A stretch of DNA of 64,000 bases, from NCBI RefSeq assembly GCF_000307265.1, contig NZ_DF158896.1, positions 816,860 through 880,859 on the forward strand, given 5' to 3'. The position numbers and the translations under genes are program-made. Shown one piece after another: positions 1 to 9,006 of this stretch. This stretch comes from Oscillibacter ruminantium GH1 (lineage in GTDB: Bacteria > Bacillota > Clostridia > Oscillospirales > Oscillospiraceae). Below the pieces are notes generated by a model. That model was not told the DNA's origin and made no database searches. It saw only the letters and a list, made by a program, of their open reading frames with translations. How positions within the stretch are numbered: the first letter of the stretch is position 1; each line of letters opens with the position of its first letter.

Positions 1-297
1 TAGTAAAAGGTAATCAGACCAAGAAAAATTCCCTATAAAACTTGAGCAGGGAGACCCTCCTTACAAAAGAAAAAGACGCGAGTGGTGTAGAACGTACAAA
101 CTGAAAAGCTATGACAAGAGCCGGGACAATATGTCCCGGCTCTTGCTGCTTGATGGGGGAGCGGAAAGCGCCTGCGTGAATTCCGTTAAAACCTCGCGGA
201 GGTTTCCGAGGCTTCCGCGGAAGGTAAGTACCCCTGCAAGCGCCCGAAGCGACGAAAGCAGCTCTGAACGCTTTAGAAAGGCGGGCGGCGAAGCCTC
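1..297. other. Intergenic region, no gene seen
   Basis: Apart from the hairpin at 116-144 I see no coding signal. The open frames here lack ribosome-binding sites and have shadow-like composition. The left neighbour lies outside the window. Confidence 0.5.
116..144 (-). terminator. Strong hairpin, likely terminator of the sugar kinase gene
   Basis: A perfect 13-bp inverted repeat (116-128 and 132-144) with a 3-nt loop. The T-run on either side is poor, so it may act as an end-protecting hairpin or a bidirectional terminator. It lies 150 bp past the kinase stop codon. Confidence 0.5.
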
Positions 298-1266
298 TCA
301 GTGCTCCGCGCTCTGCATACGGCGGAGAACATCTTCCCGGCAGGGCATGGCAGGCATAGCTCCCCGCTTTTCCACACACAGAGATGCGGCGGCGTTGCCG
401 AAGCGTGCAAAGGACTGAAAGTCCTGAAATGTCAGCTGATCCAAAGGCTTGCCGCTTTCGGAGATGCGGGTCAAAAAGCCACCCCAGAAGGAATCGCCTG
501 CACCGGTAGTATCCACGGCTTTGGCGGGAAAACCGGCCACCATGGCGCTTCCGTCCTTGGTGGCGACCAGAGCGCCTTGGCTGCCGATTGTCACAACCAC
601 GCAGCAAAGCCCCTGCTCAACCAGCTTCTCTGCCCCGGTTCTGGGATCGTCGCAGTCAATCAACAGGCCCACTTCATCATCTGAAACTTTCAAAAAGTCC
701 ACGAGCGGAAGGGGGGAGCGCATCTGCCTCATAGCTTCTGCCTTGCTTGCCCACAGCAACGGGCGGTAATTGGGGTCATAGGCGATCATTGCGCCGGATT
801 CCCGCGCCAGATGCACGGCCTCCATCGTTGCGCTGCGGGCCGGTTCATCCGTCAAAGAGAGAGAACCGAAGTGCAAAATATCGCTGTGGGAAATCAGATC
901 CCGGTCCAGCTCGTCTGAAGAGAGCTGCGTGTCGGCTCCGGGTTTTCGAGCGAAGGAGAAGCTGCGCTCTCCGTTTTCCGCCAACTCCACAAAAGCAAGC
1001 GTGGTAAAATAGCGGCCGTCTATGCGAAGGGCGCGGGTGTCAATGCCGGTCTGGTTCAGGGTGTCCGCCAGAAAACGCCCTTGAATGTCGTCGCCCACTT
1101 TTCCGATAAAAGCGGTCTTGCGGCCCAGCTTTGCGGCACACGCCAATACATTTGCCGGTGCGCCGCCGGGATTCTGCTCAAATACCGCCATGCCGGCGTC
1201 AGAGTCCGGCAAGGGCGTGTAGTCAATCAAAATTTCACCAAGCGCAGTGATCTGTATGTTTTTCAT
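298..1266 (-). CDS. PfkB-family carbohydrate kinase, probably fructokinase
   Basis: This 322-residue protein should phosphorylate a sugar with ATP in the cytoplasm. It has the two ribokinase/PfkB signatures: an N-terminal glycine-rich substrate region (GGAPANVLACAAKLG, about residues 34-48) and the C-terminal motif DTTGAGDSFWGGF (about 252-264), whose last Asp is the catalytic base. Length and the N-terminal GEILIDYTP resemble bacterial fructokinases. A ribosome-binding site (AGGGAG) precedes the ATG. The gene stands alone, with a good sigma-A promoter at 1342-1370. The exact sugar cannot be fixed from sequence. Confidence 0.85.
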   Translation of the reverse strand: MKNIQITALGEILIDYTPLPDSDAGMAVFEQNPGGAPANVLACAAKLGRKTAFIGKVGDDIQGRFLADTLNQTGIDTRALRIDGRYFTTLAFVELAENGERSFSFARKPGADTQLSSDELDRDLISHSDILHFGSLSLTDEPARSATMEAVHLARESGAMIAYDPNYRPLLWASKAEAMRQMRSPLPLVDFLKVSDDEVGLLIDCDDPRTGAEKLVEQGLCCVVVTIGSQGALVATKDGSAMVAGFPAKAVDTTGAGDSFWGGFLTRISESGKPLDQLTFQDFQSFARFGNAAASLCVEKRGAMPAMPCREDVLRRMQSAEH

Positions 1267-1341
1267 CCGTTACTCCCTGATTTTCTGATGAAGTGGGAAA
1301 GCCGTGCCCATCAGAAGTAAATCGTTTACGTGATATGCATT

Positions 1342-1370
1342 ATCTTACCAGTTTGACATGAAAAAATCAA
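1342..1370 (-). promoter_or_regulatory. Sigma-A promoter of the sugar kinase gene
   Basis: On the minus strand TTGATT (1370-1365), a 17-nt spacer and TAAGAT (1347-1342) lie about 75 bp upstream of the start codon. Confidence 0.6.
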
Positions 1371-1830
1371 GAGAGTGAGCACTTTTTTTAGAAAAAGAAT
1401 CCATAAATTATGTGTTGAAACGTTCTTTTTGATAATTTTCGGTGGTGACGGTCAGCCGAATTGACCTGAGACAGTTCTTTGAGGGGACCCATTCTAAAGG
1501 AAAAAATGCGAAAATGGTTTCCATAATAAAATTTTTATGGAAACCAAAAGACTTTCGACAGAAAAGAAAAACTGAATTATGGTATGATCGCCGCAAAGAC
1601 AAGCGAAATTGATTTTTTCTGTTGGGGCTGATCCTGCTGCGGCGCAATTGCCGTGGAGTGTTCGCGGGGTTTTAGAAAATAATAAATTGACCGAATGAGC
1701 GTCCACATGAAAAAATCACGAAGATCGCGATTTATGAACAGAGTCTCTTGTATCCAAAGAATTAACACAATCAAAATGCAGCGGGGGCTGCAAAAAGAAT
1801 TATCAGGCTTTCACAAAGGGGATTTGCAAT
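1371..1830. other. AT-rich intergenic region before the sigma-F operon
   Basis: About 460 bp, clearly more AT-rich than its surroundings, with no convincing gene. The spoIIA promoter must lie here. In relatives it is read by sigma-H. The pattern AAGAATTA (sigma-H -10-like) occurs twice near 1757 and 1793, but I could not find a matching -35, so no promoter is called. Confidence 0.4.
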
Positions 1831-2151
1831 ATGGACATCAGAACACAAAGCGTTGATCGAAATCTGCTGCTGGAGTTTAGTGGAGAATTGGACCATCATG
1901 CCGCTAAAAATGCCATTCGGGAGCTGGAGTTAGCGGTGGACACCGCGCTGCCGCGTCGGCTGGTGCTGGATTTCAATGGAGTGACCTTTATGGACAGCTC
2001 GGGAATTGCACTGTTGCTGCGGGCAAAGCGGTGCATGGATGCGCTGGAGGGCAGCCTTTTGGTCTGCCGTGTACAGCCGCAGGCAAAACGTGTTATGGAC
2101 GCGGCCGGAATTGACCGGCTGGTTCACATCAAACAGGAGGGAACAGTATGA
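1831..2151 (+). CDS. spoIIAA: Anti-sigma-F factor antagonist SpoIIAA
   Basis: A 106-residue STAS-domain protein that frees sigma-F from SpoIIAB in the forespore. The phospho-acceptor motif DSSGI is at residues 55-59; by family knowledge the first Ser (Ser56) is phosphorylated by SpoIIAB and dephosphorylated by SpoIIE. Length matches the family (about 110). The start is supported by AAAGGGG eight bases upstream. It is the first gene of a three-gene operon; its stop overlaps the spoIIAB start as ATGA, indicating translational coupling. Confidence 0.95.
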   Translation: MDIRTQSVDRNLLLEFSGELDHHAAKNAIRELELAVDTALPRRLVLDFNGVTFMDSSGIALLLRAKRCMDALEGSLLVCRVQPQAKRVMDAAGIDRLVHIKQEGTV

Positions 2152-2594
2152 GGAAGAGCATGAATTACATCCGGTTGGAATTTCCCAGCCGCAGCAGCAA
2201 TGAGGGATTCGCGCGGATGGCCACGGCGTGCTTTGCCTCGCAGATGGACCCCACCCTGAATGAATTGGAGGACATCAAGACGGCGGTCAGCGAGGCGGTG
2301 ACCAATGCTATTGTCCATGCCTATCCGGATTCCATCGGGCGGGTGACGCTGAAAGCCAGAATTTGTGAGGGCAACGTGCTGGAGGTGACAATCAAGGATG
2401 CCGGAAAAGGCATATCCGACGTGGAAAAAGCGCGGCAGCCCATGTATACCACCGGTGGCGAAGAGCGCAGCGGCATGGGCTTCACAATTATGGAGAGCTT
2501 TATGGATGGCCTGACTGTACGCTCCAACCCGGGGAGGGGAACGACGGTGACGATGCAAAAGAAGATCGCCAGTCGAGCAACGGGTCAGCGATGA
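2148..2594 (+). CDS. spoIIAB: Anti-sigma-F factor and serine kinase SpoIIAB
   Basis: A 148-residue GHKL-fold ATPase that binds and inhibits sigma-F and phosphorylates SpoIIAA. Visible ATP-site boxes are the N box (EAVTNAIVHAY, about 49-59), DAGKGI (84-89) and GMGF (109-112). The start overlaps the spoIIAA stop. An alternative ATG four codons later (MNYIRLEF) fits the family length equally well. The 3' end overlaps sigF by the same ATGA arrangement, so the three proteins are probably made in fixed proportion. Confidence 0.95.
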   Translation: MRKSMNYIRLEFPSRSSNEGFARMATACFASQMDPTLNELEDIKTAVSEAVTNAIVHAYPDSIGRVTLKARICEGNVLEVTIKDAGKGISDVEKARQPMYTTGGEERSGMGFTIMESFMDGLTVRSNPGRGTTVTMQKKIASRATGQR

Positions 2595-3301
2595 GTGGTC
2601 AGGCAACGCTGGATCTGCTTCGGGCGGCGCAGGAGGGTGACCGGCAGGCCTGCGAGCGGATGGTGGAGGAAAACAGCGGCCTGATCTGGAGCATCGTGCG
2701 GCGGTACTACGGACGGGGCGTGGAAGCGGACGACCTATATCAGCTGGGTTGTCTGGGTTTTCTAAAAGCCGTGCAGGGGTTTGACTTCACCTACGGGACT
2801 TGCTTTTCTACATATGCCGTGCCTAAAATCGCAGGAGAAATCCGCCGGTTTCTTCGAGACGACGGCACGATTAAGGTGGGGCGAACGATCCGGGAACGGG
2901 CAAATTTGCTGTACAGCATGCGCGAACGGCTGCGCAGCGAACTGGGAAGGGAACCGGTGTTGTCCGAATTGTCGGAGGCCACAGGCCTGACTGCGGAGGA
3001 AATTGCCAATACGGAGTTGGCGACTGATCTGCCGGATTCTCTTCAGAGGGAGACAGAGGACGGCCTTGCGCTGGAGGGAATGCTGGGGACTGAGGCGCCG
3101 GAGGACGGAATCGTGGAGCGCATTGCGGTGCGCGAAGCGGTGGATAGGCTGCCGGAAAAAGAGCGGATGACGATTTTGCTCCGCTACTTCCGAGGATTTA
3201 CGCAGGAGCAGACCGCCAGAGTTTTGCATGTGTCGCAGGTGCAGATTTCCCGTCTGGAACGGCGGGGACTGGAGCGGCTGCGACGGGTGTTTGAAGCCTA
3301 G
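2591..3301 (+). CDS. sigF: RNA polymerase sigma-F factor (SpoIIAC)
   Basis: A 236-residue sigma-70-family factor that directs early forespore transcription. Region 2 is visible (about 27-85, including DDLYQLGCLGFLKAV and a region 2.4 stretch ending EIRRFLRDDG), then region 3 with the GREPxxxELxxxxG pattern, and a region 4 helix-turn-helix near the end (about 205-232). Position as third gene of spoIIA distinguishes it from the related sigma-G and sigma-B. A hairpin follows at 3359-3398. Confidence 0.94.
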   Translation: MSGQATLDLLRAAQEGDRQACERMVEENSGLIWSIVRRYYGRGVEADDLYQLGCLGFLKAVQGFDFTYGTCFSTYAVPKIAGEIRRFLRDDGTIKVGRTIRERANLLYSMRERLRSELGREPVLSELSEATGLTAEEIANTELATDLPDSLQRETEDGLALEGMLGTEAPEDGIVERIAVREAVDRLPEKERMTILLRYFRGFTQEQTARVLHVSQVQISRLERRGLERLRRVFEA

Positions 3302-3358
3302 CATTGGGAAATAAGGTTCGGAAAAATGAACCGAACCAGCCGAAACGGGTAATCAACC

Positions 3359-3398
3359 CCCCCTCTGATGTAGGAAAAAAGAACTACATCAGAGGGGG
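3359..3398 (+). terminator. Hairpin terminator of the spoIIA operon
   Basis: A perfect 15-bp stem (3359-3373 with 3384-3398) with a purine-rich loop. The following T-run is weak (TTTATA). Confidence 0.6.
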
Positions 3399-3589
3399 TT
3401 TATATGCGCGGAGAAAATGCACAGATATCCTTAAAATGGAGGCATCCGTCGGCACAAGCCCGGCATATTGCCACAGGAAGATAATGTTGCACAATTCATG
3501 CGGGGTAAGCAGCGGCGATGCGAGGTCCTGTGTGGAGAAGTTCCCGCAGGTCGGCGGCAATCATCAGGTTCAAAGCCTCCGGTAAAGCA
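3399..3589. other. Intergenic, no feature recognised
   Basis: About 190 bp between the spoIIA terminator and the glycyl-radical-enzyme remnant. No ribosome-binding site or known motif seen. Confidence 0.4.
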
Positions 3590-4290
3590 GCTGTCATTCC
3601 GTTCGTTCTCCCTGCTCTTCAGATAAAGCGAAGGAACGCGTCACGATCAGCTGCCCGCTCTGCTGCCGATGGGATACTACGGGGATGCCCGGTGCCGCTG
3701 TTTTTCGAATGTTTTTCCAAATCAGGTCGTTGTCCGCGCCGGTCAGTTGACGGTGGCGCCTGCGCTTTTCGCAGCGTATCGGAGAAGATGCAGCTGAACT
3801 GTACATGAAACGCCCCTAGAGAGAACAGGGCTTGGATCGTGGCCCCCAAGGTTGCCTGCCCCTGCTTGGTAGCCACAAGCTCGGGATTCAGCCGCAGGTT
3901 CAGCAGCGTGCCACCGAAGTGAATCTCCTGATTCACCTTGGCGGTGGAGCGTATGGCCTCCAAGAGCGTGAATTTGTCGGTCCCCGTGTAAGGGGACACG
4001 CCCTCGCTGGATGGCTCGCCGTGTTTTCAACCGTCCGGTGTGGCCCCCAGTACCCGACCCATGGGAATATAGTTGAAATCCCCATGAACGCAGAGAGGAA
4101 CGGAGAGTCGAAGATGTCCTTATACGAATGGATTTCCTGATAAAATGGTTTGCGTTTTCAATGGCAATGCCGTCCACGGCATTGTGGTCAGGGGGCATTC
4201 CTGTGCCTTTGCCCGCAACTCGTCATAGCCCTCCCAACTGGACTGAGGCGCTTTTGCCAGCGTATCCATGGTGCGATGAGCGAGAAGCGG
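3590..4290 (-). pseudogene. Decayed C-terminal remnant of a glycyl radical enzyme (PFL-like)
   Basis: Read on the minus strand, three frames join into the C-terminal part of a pyruvate-formate-lyase-type enzyme. A WEGYDELRAKAQ segment lies near 4230. It is followed by FNYIPMGRVLGATPDG, then an in-frame TGA where the family has the Arg of TPDGR. After the stop come SEGVSPYTGTDK, a GGTLLNLRLNP segment and a QFSCIFSDTLRKAQ segment (near 3750). After that the frame shifts and the Gly-radical loop (RVAGYS) is not found; a tail resembling FALSEEQ...RTE survives near 3610. The N-terminal two thirds are absent. A functional product is excluded by the stop, the frameshifts and the missing radical loop. 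Which glycyl radical subfamily it came from cannot be told. Confidence 0.8.
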
Positions 4291-4343
4291 AAAAGAACCC
4301 GGGAAATTGAAATGGCTGAGTTCTGCCTGATGAACGAGCAGCT

Positions 4344-4377
4344 AAAAAAGGCAGGCGTACTGGGTTGTACGCCTGCC
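4344..4377 (-). terminator. Rho-independent terminator of the chemoreceptor gene
   Basis: An 11-bp GC-rich perfect stem (4350-4360 with 4367-4377) followed on the minus strand by six T residues. Confidence 0.9.
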
Positions 4378-4386
4378 TCTTTTACT

Positions 4387-6558
4387 TCAGTATTTTCCGA
4401 CAGAGCAGGCCGGAGCGGAGTGATCCGACGCGGCGCTTTCGACAGCGGGAACATGTTCGTGTTTTGTCAGCTTGAACTGGCTCACCAGCTCTTTCAGCAC
4501 CTGTGCCTGCGCGGACATCTCCTCGCTGGCGGCGGCGCTTTGCTCCGAGGTGGCCGAGGTGGTCTGTACCACGCTGGAAATTTGATCCACGCCCTGCGTT
4601 ACCTGCGCAATGGAGACAGCTTGCTGCTGTGCGGCCTCCGCAATTTTTCCCACCATTTCGGCGGTAATTTTGGCGTTCTCCGCCACGGAATTCATCGTCA
4701 CGGCGGTGGCGTCGGCGATACCTGCGCCCTTTGCCACGGACTGCACTGCGGCTTCGATCAAAGCGGCGGTATCCTGAGATGCAGCGGCGGACTTTCCGGC
4801 AAGATTGCGCACCTCGTCCGCCACGACGGCAAAGCCCTTGCCGGCTTCTCCGGCCCGCGCGGCCTCCACGGCGGCGTTCAGCGCCAGAATATTCGTCTGG
4901 AACGCGATGTCCTCGATGGTTTTGATGATGCGGCCGATCTGCTGCGAATTCTCGCTGATCTCGCTCATCGCGGCAACCATTTCCTTCATCTGGCCCTCGC
5001 ATTGATCCATCATCGCGCCCGACTCATCGACCTTGCAGCTTGCCTCCTCCGCATTTTTGGAGGTTCCGCTGATCTGTTCGGAGATTTCCGTGATGGTGGC
5101 GGCCAGTTCCTCAACGGAGGATGCTTGCTCTGCCGCGCCCTGCGCCAGCGTCTGCGCACCGGCGGACACCTGCTCCGCGTTGATGGAGACATTGTCTGAG
5201 GCGGTGTCGATCTTTGAAAGTGTACTGCCCAGCGTAGTGGTAATCTGGTTGATGGAATTCAAAATCTTTTGCAGTTCTCCTGCGTATTGCTCCGCGCAGC
5301 GGGACTGCACGGTGAAGTCTCCGGCGGACATTGCACCCAGCAAATAGCTCTCGTCGGAAATCACCGCTTTCAGCTTGTCAGACATGCTGAGGAATACGGA
5401 GGCCAAGTCGCCCATTTCATTATTCGGGAACTGATAAGGCTCTGCATCCTCGGACAAATCATAGCGCCCGATTTTTTCCGCCAGACGCATCAGTGGTGCA
5501 ATGGGCTTCAGGGATCTGCGGATGATAGCAAAGCACAGGAGTGTCAGCACCCCGATGCCAATCAGACCGAGAACTATCAGCGCAATGGTGATCTGCGTCA
5601 CGGCGGAGTACGCCTCGGATTGATTGATGACAAATGAGCTTACCCAGTGCAGATCGGTTCCGTCCAGCGCGATGGGCTGATAGATGGCCAGCGCACGGCC
5701 GTTTTGGAAATAGGGATTGGAAATTTCTTTGATGACGCTCTCACCGCCCAGAACTGCGGGCAGCGCATCTGCCAGCGAAGCGGCTGTTTCCTGCGTTCCA
5801 ATAATGGAATCGTCGCAGGTGTGGGCGATATAAGTGGCGGCGTTATCCAGAATGCAGCTGTATGCCGTAGAATAGCCTCCCGTGGTATAGTCCAGCGAGC
5901 CAATGCTCTCTGTTTGAATATCGCAGTTGGCAACGCCGAGAAAGCGCCCGCTGTCGTCCAGCACAGGGGTGCTGAGTGTAATCAGCCAAACGCTTTCGCC
6001 GGAGGAAAGCTCATAGATGTAAGGCGCGGTGATGTGGGTCTGCCTGCTCTCTTTGGTGGGGGCGTAATAGTCGCCGTCCTGATAGATGGAATAATCGTTG
6101 TTGATATCCATCGTAATACTGCTACCGTCCTGATAGGCGTAATAGGATAATCCCTTCGGGGTATCTGGAAAGAACACGTTTGGCTCAAAGGCAAAATACG
6201 CGGAAAAGACGCGCCCGGATTTGACCACGGATTTCAACGCGTCGATAATCATCGGCTCTGAAACGTCCCGGCCAAACGTCTGATACCGCTGCACGTCGCT
6301 GCCCAGAGCCTCGGCATATACGTTCATACTCTCCAGATAGGAGCGGGCGGTCTGCGCGTTTTGGTCCGCAATGTACTCAATTTCCTTGTCCATGAGATCC
6401 GTAACGGTATTTCTCGATAGAATGTTGAAGCAAAGACACATAATTGCCACAATGGCCAAGACTGCCGCTGCGATCACGGCTGGAATTTGCGACGTCAGGC
6501 GGCGACGCTTCACTTTGACTTCCTGGGAATCATTTTTGACATGTTCTTTTACTGCCAT
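4387..6558 (-). CDS. Methyl-accepting chemotaxis protein with periplasmic-type Cache sensor
   Basis: A 723-residue transmembrane chemoreceptor. After a short basic N-terminus there is a first membrane helix (about 25-47), an extracytoplasmic sensor of about 280 residues with dCache features (a [17 protein letters not shown] stretch and a [16 protein letters not shown] stretch), a second helix (about 325-347), a HAMP region and a methyl-accepting coiled coil. The hairpin tip that contacts CheA/CheW reads [21 protein letters not shown] chose the ATG at 6558 because AGAAAGGGG sits 8-10 bases upstream; a longer frame to 6717 has no ribosome-binding site. The ligand is not predictable. It is monocistronic, with a strong terminator. 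Confidence 0.93.
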   Translation of the reverse strand: MAVKEHVKNDSQEVKVKRRRLTSQIPAVIAAAVLAIVAIMCLCFNILSRNTVTDLMDKEIEYIADQNAQTARSYLESMNVYAEALGSDVQRYQTFGRDVSEPMIIDALKSVVKSGRVFSAYFAFEPNVFFPDTPKGLSYYAYQDGSSITMDINNDYSIYQDGDYYAPTKESRQTHITAPYIYELSSGESVWLITLSTPVLDDSGRFLGVANCDIQTESIGSLDYTTGGYSTAYSCILDNAATYIAHTCDDSIIGTQETAASLADALPAVLGGESVIKEISNPYFQNGRALAIYQPIALDGTDLHWVSSFVINQSEAYSAVTQITIALIVLGLIGIGVLTLLCFAIIRRSLKPIAPLMRLAEKIGRYDLSEDAEPYQFPNNEMGDLASVFLSMSDKLKAVISDESYLLGAMSAGDFTVQSRCAEQYAGELQKILNSINQITTTLGSTLSKIDTASDNVSINAEQVSAGAQTLAQGAAEQASSVEELAATITEISEQISGTSKNAEEASCKVDESGAMMDQCEGQMKEMVAAMSEISENSQQIGRIIKTIEDIAFQTNILALNAAVEAARAGEAGKGFAVVADEVRNLAGKSAAASQDTAALIEAAVQSVAKGAGIADATAVTMNSVAENAKITAEMVGKIAEAAQQQAVSIAQVTQGVDQISSVVQTTSATSEQSAAASEEMSAQAQVLKELVSQFKLTKHEHVPAVESAASDHSAPACSVGKY

Positions 6559-6589
6559 GGCATAATACCCCTTTCTATCGCTCACCGAT

Positions 6590-6616
6590 TCATCGGTGGG
6601 CAACACCCGATGCTTA
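6590..6616 (-). promoter_or_regulatory. Possible sigma-28 (motility) promoter of the chemoreceptor
   Basis: On the minus strand TAAG (6616-6613), a 15-nt spacer and ACCGATGA (6597-6590) resemble the sigma-28/sigma-D consensus TAAA-N15-GCCGATAA. The same bases form a dyad (CATCGG/CCGATG), so this could equally be an operator or hairpin. Confidence 0.35.
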
Positions 6617-6737
6617 GAATACCTATCTCTTATTTCGACCATTTTCCCTAAAATAATTATGGCAGCATGGTACAAAATAAAAATAGTTGGACCTGACTGC
6701 TCAAAAGTAACGGCCAAAGCCGAAAACGCATCTGGTG

Positions 6738-6779
6738 AAAAAAGAGCGGACAGCAGGGCTGAAATAAAGCCCTGCTGTC
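6738..6779 (-). terminator. Terminator of the SOS-type operon
   Basis: A 12-bp perfect stem (6749-6760 with 6768-6779) followed on the minus strand by CCGCTC and six T residues. Confidence 0.85.
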
Positions 6780-6788
6780 TTCATCATT

Positions 6789-7589
6789 CTAAGGCGGAGC
6801 CGATATCGCGGTTCCGTTTATACTTTTTTGAGCAATGAAAAATGTTTCGTCCTGAAACTCTGTCATAGTGTTCCAGTAGCGCTTGGGCATCTGCGTCATT
6901 CGACAGCGGGGATTTTCCCGCTCCTTGATGGCGATGGTGTCGTAAAATCGTTTCCACAGCCGCCGATAGGAAGCCTCCGTTTCGTCCGGCGGGGCGATCT
7001 CAAACCGTTCCAGCGGCACGATGACCGCCTTCCCGGCGGTATAAAACAGCGCCTCTTGATGGGTGCGGTCGTAGATAAAAAATTGTTCGTTGGGAAAACG
7101 GCTGCAAAAATGGGAGCGGAGCAGAGGAAGAACACGATTTTTCGGCTCAATCTCCCCGCCCAAAACACCGGAATACTCCGAAAAACGGACAAAGCCCCGC
7201 AGCAACTGGGCCTCGCCCTCTAAGTGGCGGACAGCTTTCAAAACCGGCAGCAGCGTTTCATCCGCCAAATTTTTGAGAAAGCCCGGCCCCTCCCGCAGCA
7301 GCTTTGCAACCAGCTGATAGAGGCGCATCTCCCGGCGTTCCAGACAAGTGAGGAATCCACGGCGCAAAAGCAGCGCCGCCTCGCCGGAAAGAACGGCGAC
7401 CTTGCGGAAGACGCGGAGCGCACGGCTCTCGTCCGTCGCAATAGAACGGGTTTCAAACAGCGTGGGACAGGCGCTTTCCTCCGGTACGATGTCGGATGGA
7501 ACCTCTTTGTGAACATAGCTTTCAAAGATGCAGCAGAGGAAGCCTTTAAAGCTGCCGTCATAAAGGTAAATCGTCTCCAATTTCTTCAC
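6789..7589 (-). CDS. DUF4130 / TIGR03915-type DNA metabolism protein
   Basis: A 266-residue cytoplasmic protein of the family always found next to the radical SAM protein encoded upstream (the TIGR03915/TIGR03916 pair). Recognisable parts are the N-terminal YLYDGSFKGFLCCIFESY motif, a central DETLLPVLKAVRHLEGE segment and the C-terminal PKRYWNTMTEF motif. In other bacteria this domain is also fused to uracil-DNA-glycosylase-like domains, hence the presumed DNA-repair link; no reaction is established. Six bases separate it from the upstream gene, and it is the last gene of the operon. The operon promoter has LexA boxes, which supports a damage-response role. Confidence 0.85.
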   Translation of the reverse strand: MKKLETIYLYDGSFKGFLCCIFESYVHKEVPSDIVPEESACPTLFETRSIATDESRALRVFRKVAVLSGEAALLLRRGFLTCLERREMRLYQLVAKLLREGPGFLKNLADETLLPVLKAVRHLEGEAQLLRGFVRFSEYSGVLGGEIEPKNRVLPLLRSHFCSRFPNEQFFIYDRTHQEALFYTAGKAVIVPLERFEIAPPDETEASYRRLWKRFYDTIAIKERENPRCRMTQMPKRYWNTMTEFQDETFFIAQKSINGTAISAPP

Positions 7590-7595
7590 GGCCTT

Positions 7596-8858
7596 TCACG
7601 TTCCAAACAGAGAGAGCTGCTCCATCCCGGAACCGGGCAGAGCGGGCCGCTCTGCCGCAATCAAATTGTGCAGGAGACTCTCCGGCGTGAACCGCAGACC
7701 CTCTGCCATGCGGCCCCGGCAAGTCAGAAAATACTGCGCCCGCTTCATCACCACACCCAGCTTGCGCAGGTCATCCACCTGTAAACGTCCCGCCCGTCGA
7801 GAAACAAGAATGCGCTTGGCAGAGACAACGCCCACGCCGGGGATGCGAAGAAGTGTCTCGTAATCCGCTGTGTTGACTTCCACCGGGAAAAAATCCAGAT
7901 GGGCCAATGCCCAACTGCATTTAGGGTCCACCAGTGGGTTGAAATCCGGCGTTTGATCGTCCAGAAGTTCTTCTGCCCGGAATCCGTAAAACCGCAAAAG
8001 CCAGTCTGCCTGATAGAGCCGGTGTTCCCGCAGAAGGGGCGGCTTGGTATCCTTGGAGGGGAGCAGCGTGTTTTCGACCACGGGGACGTAAGCGGAATAG
8101 AATACTCGCTTGAGCCGGTAGCGATCATACAGCCCCTGCGTCAGCCGTAGAATGTGGAGATCGGAATCCTGTGTTGCGCCCACGATCATCTGGGTGCTCT
8201 GCCCAGCGGGGGCAAACTTCGGCGCGTGGCGGTACTTTACCAGTTCTTCTTTGCCTTGGGCTGTGCGGGTTTGAATCTGCCGCATAGGTGCGAGGATTGC
8301 GTCTTTTGTTTTGTCCGGAGCCAGCGTTTTCAGTCCGGTTTCCGAGGGGAGTTCGATGTTCACCGACAACCGGTCGGCCAGAAAGCCCAAGCGTTCCACT
8401 AACTCCGGCGCTGTACCGGGGATGGCCTTGGCGTGGATATAACCGTTGAATCGGTAGGTTTCCCGCAGAATGCGCAGAGCCTGAATCATCAGCTCCGTGG
8501 TGTAATCGGGACTGCGGAGAACGCCGGAGGACAAAAAGAGTCCCTCAATATAATTCCGCCGATAGAACCCGATGGTAAGCTCCGCCAGCTCCTCCGGCGT
8601 GAATGCGGCCCGCTTTGTGTCGTTGCTGCGTCGATTGACGCAGTATTTGCAGTCATACACGCACCGATTGGTCAAAAGAACCTTTAACAGCGTGACGCAC
8701 CGGCCATCGGCGGAAAACGTATGGCAGCAGCCGGCCAGAGAGGAAGAGGTGTTGCCGATATACCCCTCCTGGTATCCCCGGCGGACGCCGGATGAGGTGC
8801 AGGCGGCATCGTATTTCGCGGCGTCGGAAAGGATTGTCAGTTTTTCCAGCAGCTCCAT
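7596..8858 (-). CDS. Putative DNA modification/repair radical SAM protein (TIGR03916 type)
   Basis: A 420-residue radical SAM enzyme. The [4Fe-4S] cysteines are in CVYDCKYCVNRRSND (CxxxCxxC, about residues 66-80). A TIM-barrel core follows, then a C-terminal helix-hairpin-helix motif (ETLLRIPGVGVVSAKRIL, about 335-352), a non-sequence-specific DNA-binding element. The N-terminus MELLEKLTILSDAAKYDAACTSSG is the family hallmark. By family knowledge it co-occurs with the DUF4130 partner encoded immediately downstream and is suspected, not shown, to repair or modify DNA. It begins nine bases after the stop of a 40-residue membrane peptide and shares its SOS-type promoter. Confidence 0.9.
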   Translation of the reverse strand: MELLEKLTILSDAAKYDAACTSSGVRRGYQEGYIGNTSSSLAGCCHTFSADGRCVTLLKVLLTNRCVYDCKYCVNRRSNDTKRAAFTPEELAELTIGFYRRNYIEGLFLSSGVLRSPDYTTELMIQALRILRETYRFNGYIHAKAIPGTAPELVERLGFLADRLSVNIELPSETGLKTLAPDKTKDAILAPMRQIQTRTAQGKEELVKYRHAPKFAPAGQSTQMIVGATQDSDLHILRLTQGLYDRYRLKRVFYSAYVPVVENTLLPSKDTKPPLLREHRLYQADWLLRFYGFRAEELLDDQTPDFNPLVDPKCSWALAHLDFFPVEVNTADYETLLRIPGVGVVSAKRILVSRRAGRLQVDDLRKLGVVMKRAQYFLTCRGRMAEGLRFTPESLLHNLIAAERPALPGSGMEQLSLFGT

Positions 8859-8867
8859 AACAAGCGC

Positions 8868-8990
8868 TCAACGGGCCCCGGCCCGCCGAGGACGGCGAGA
8901 GGGGCGCTCGATAGCGTCGATGATGCGAAATAACTGGGCTGTCAGGAATCCCACACCCACCATAATAAAAAACAGCGTCCAACCAGTCAT
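8868..8990 (-). CDS. 40-residue SOS-associated membrane peptide
   Basis: A short frame starting ATG at 8990 with a strong Shine-Dalgarno (AGGAGG, 9004-8999, eight bases away). The product has one hydrophobic segment (about residues 4-20, WTLFFIMVGVGFLTAQLF) and a tail rich in Arg and Pro. It is the first gene of an operon whose promoter carries LexA-type boxes, followed nine bases later by the radical SAM gene. Small single-span proteins made under SOS control in other bacteria (YneA, SidA types) inhibit cell division; any such role here is inference, and no sequence similarity to those is claimed. The strong RBS, tight spacing and exact promoter make chance unlikely. Confidence 0.72.
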   Translation of the reverse strand: MTGWTLFFIMVGVGFLTAQLFRIIDAIERPSRRPRRAGAR

Positions 8991-9006
8991 TTTACAAACC
9001 TCCTAT

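Noticed and set aside
1321..1334. Possible LacI-type operator ATCGTTTACGTGAT before the sugar kinase gene
   Set aside because: The dyad is imperfect and no regulator gene is adjacent.
1741..1830. Sigma-H promoter for spoIIA
   Set aside because: Two AAGAATTA -10-like sequences exist, but no AGGAWW -35 lies at 11-12 bp, so a promoter is not claimed.
6559..6717. 53-codon N-terminal extension of the chemoreceptor
   Set aside because: No RBS before the upstream start; the ATG at 6558 has one and gives the normal short cytosolic lead.
6580..6720. c-di-GMP riboswitch in the chemoreceptor leader
   Set aside because: The dyad CATCGG/CCGATG is present, but the GEMM consensus bases are not.
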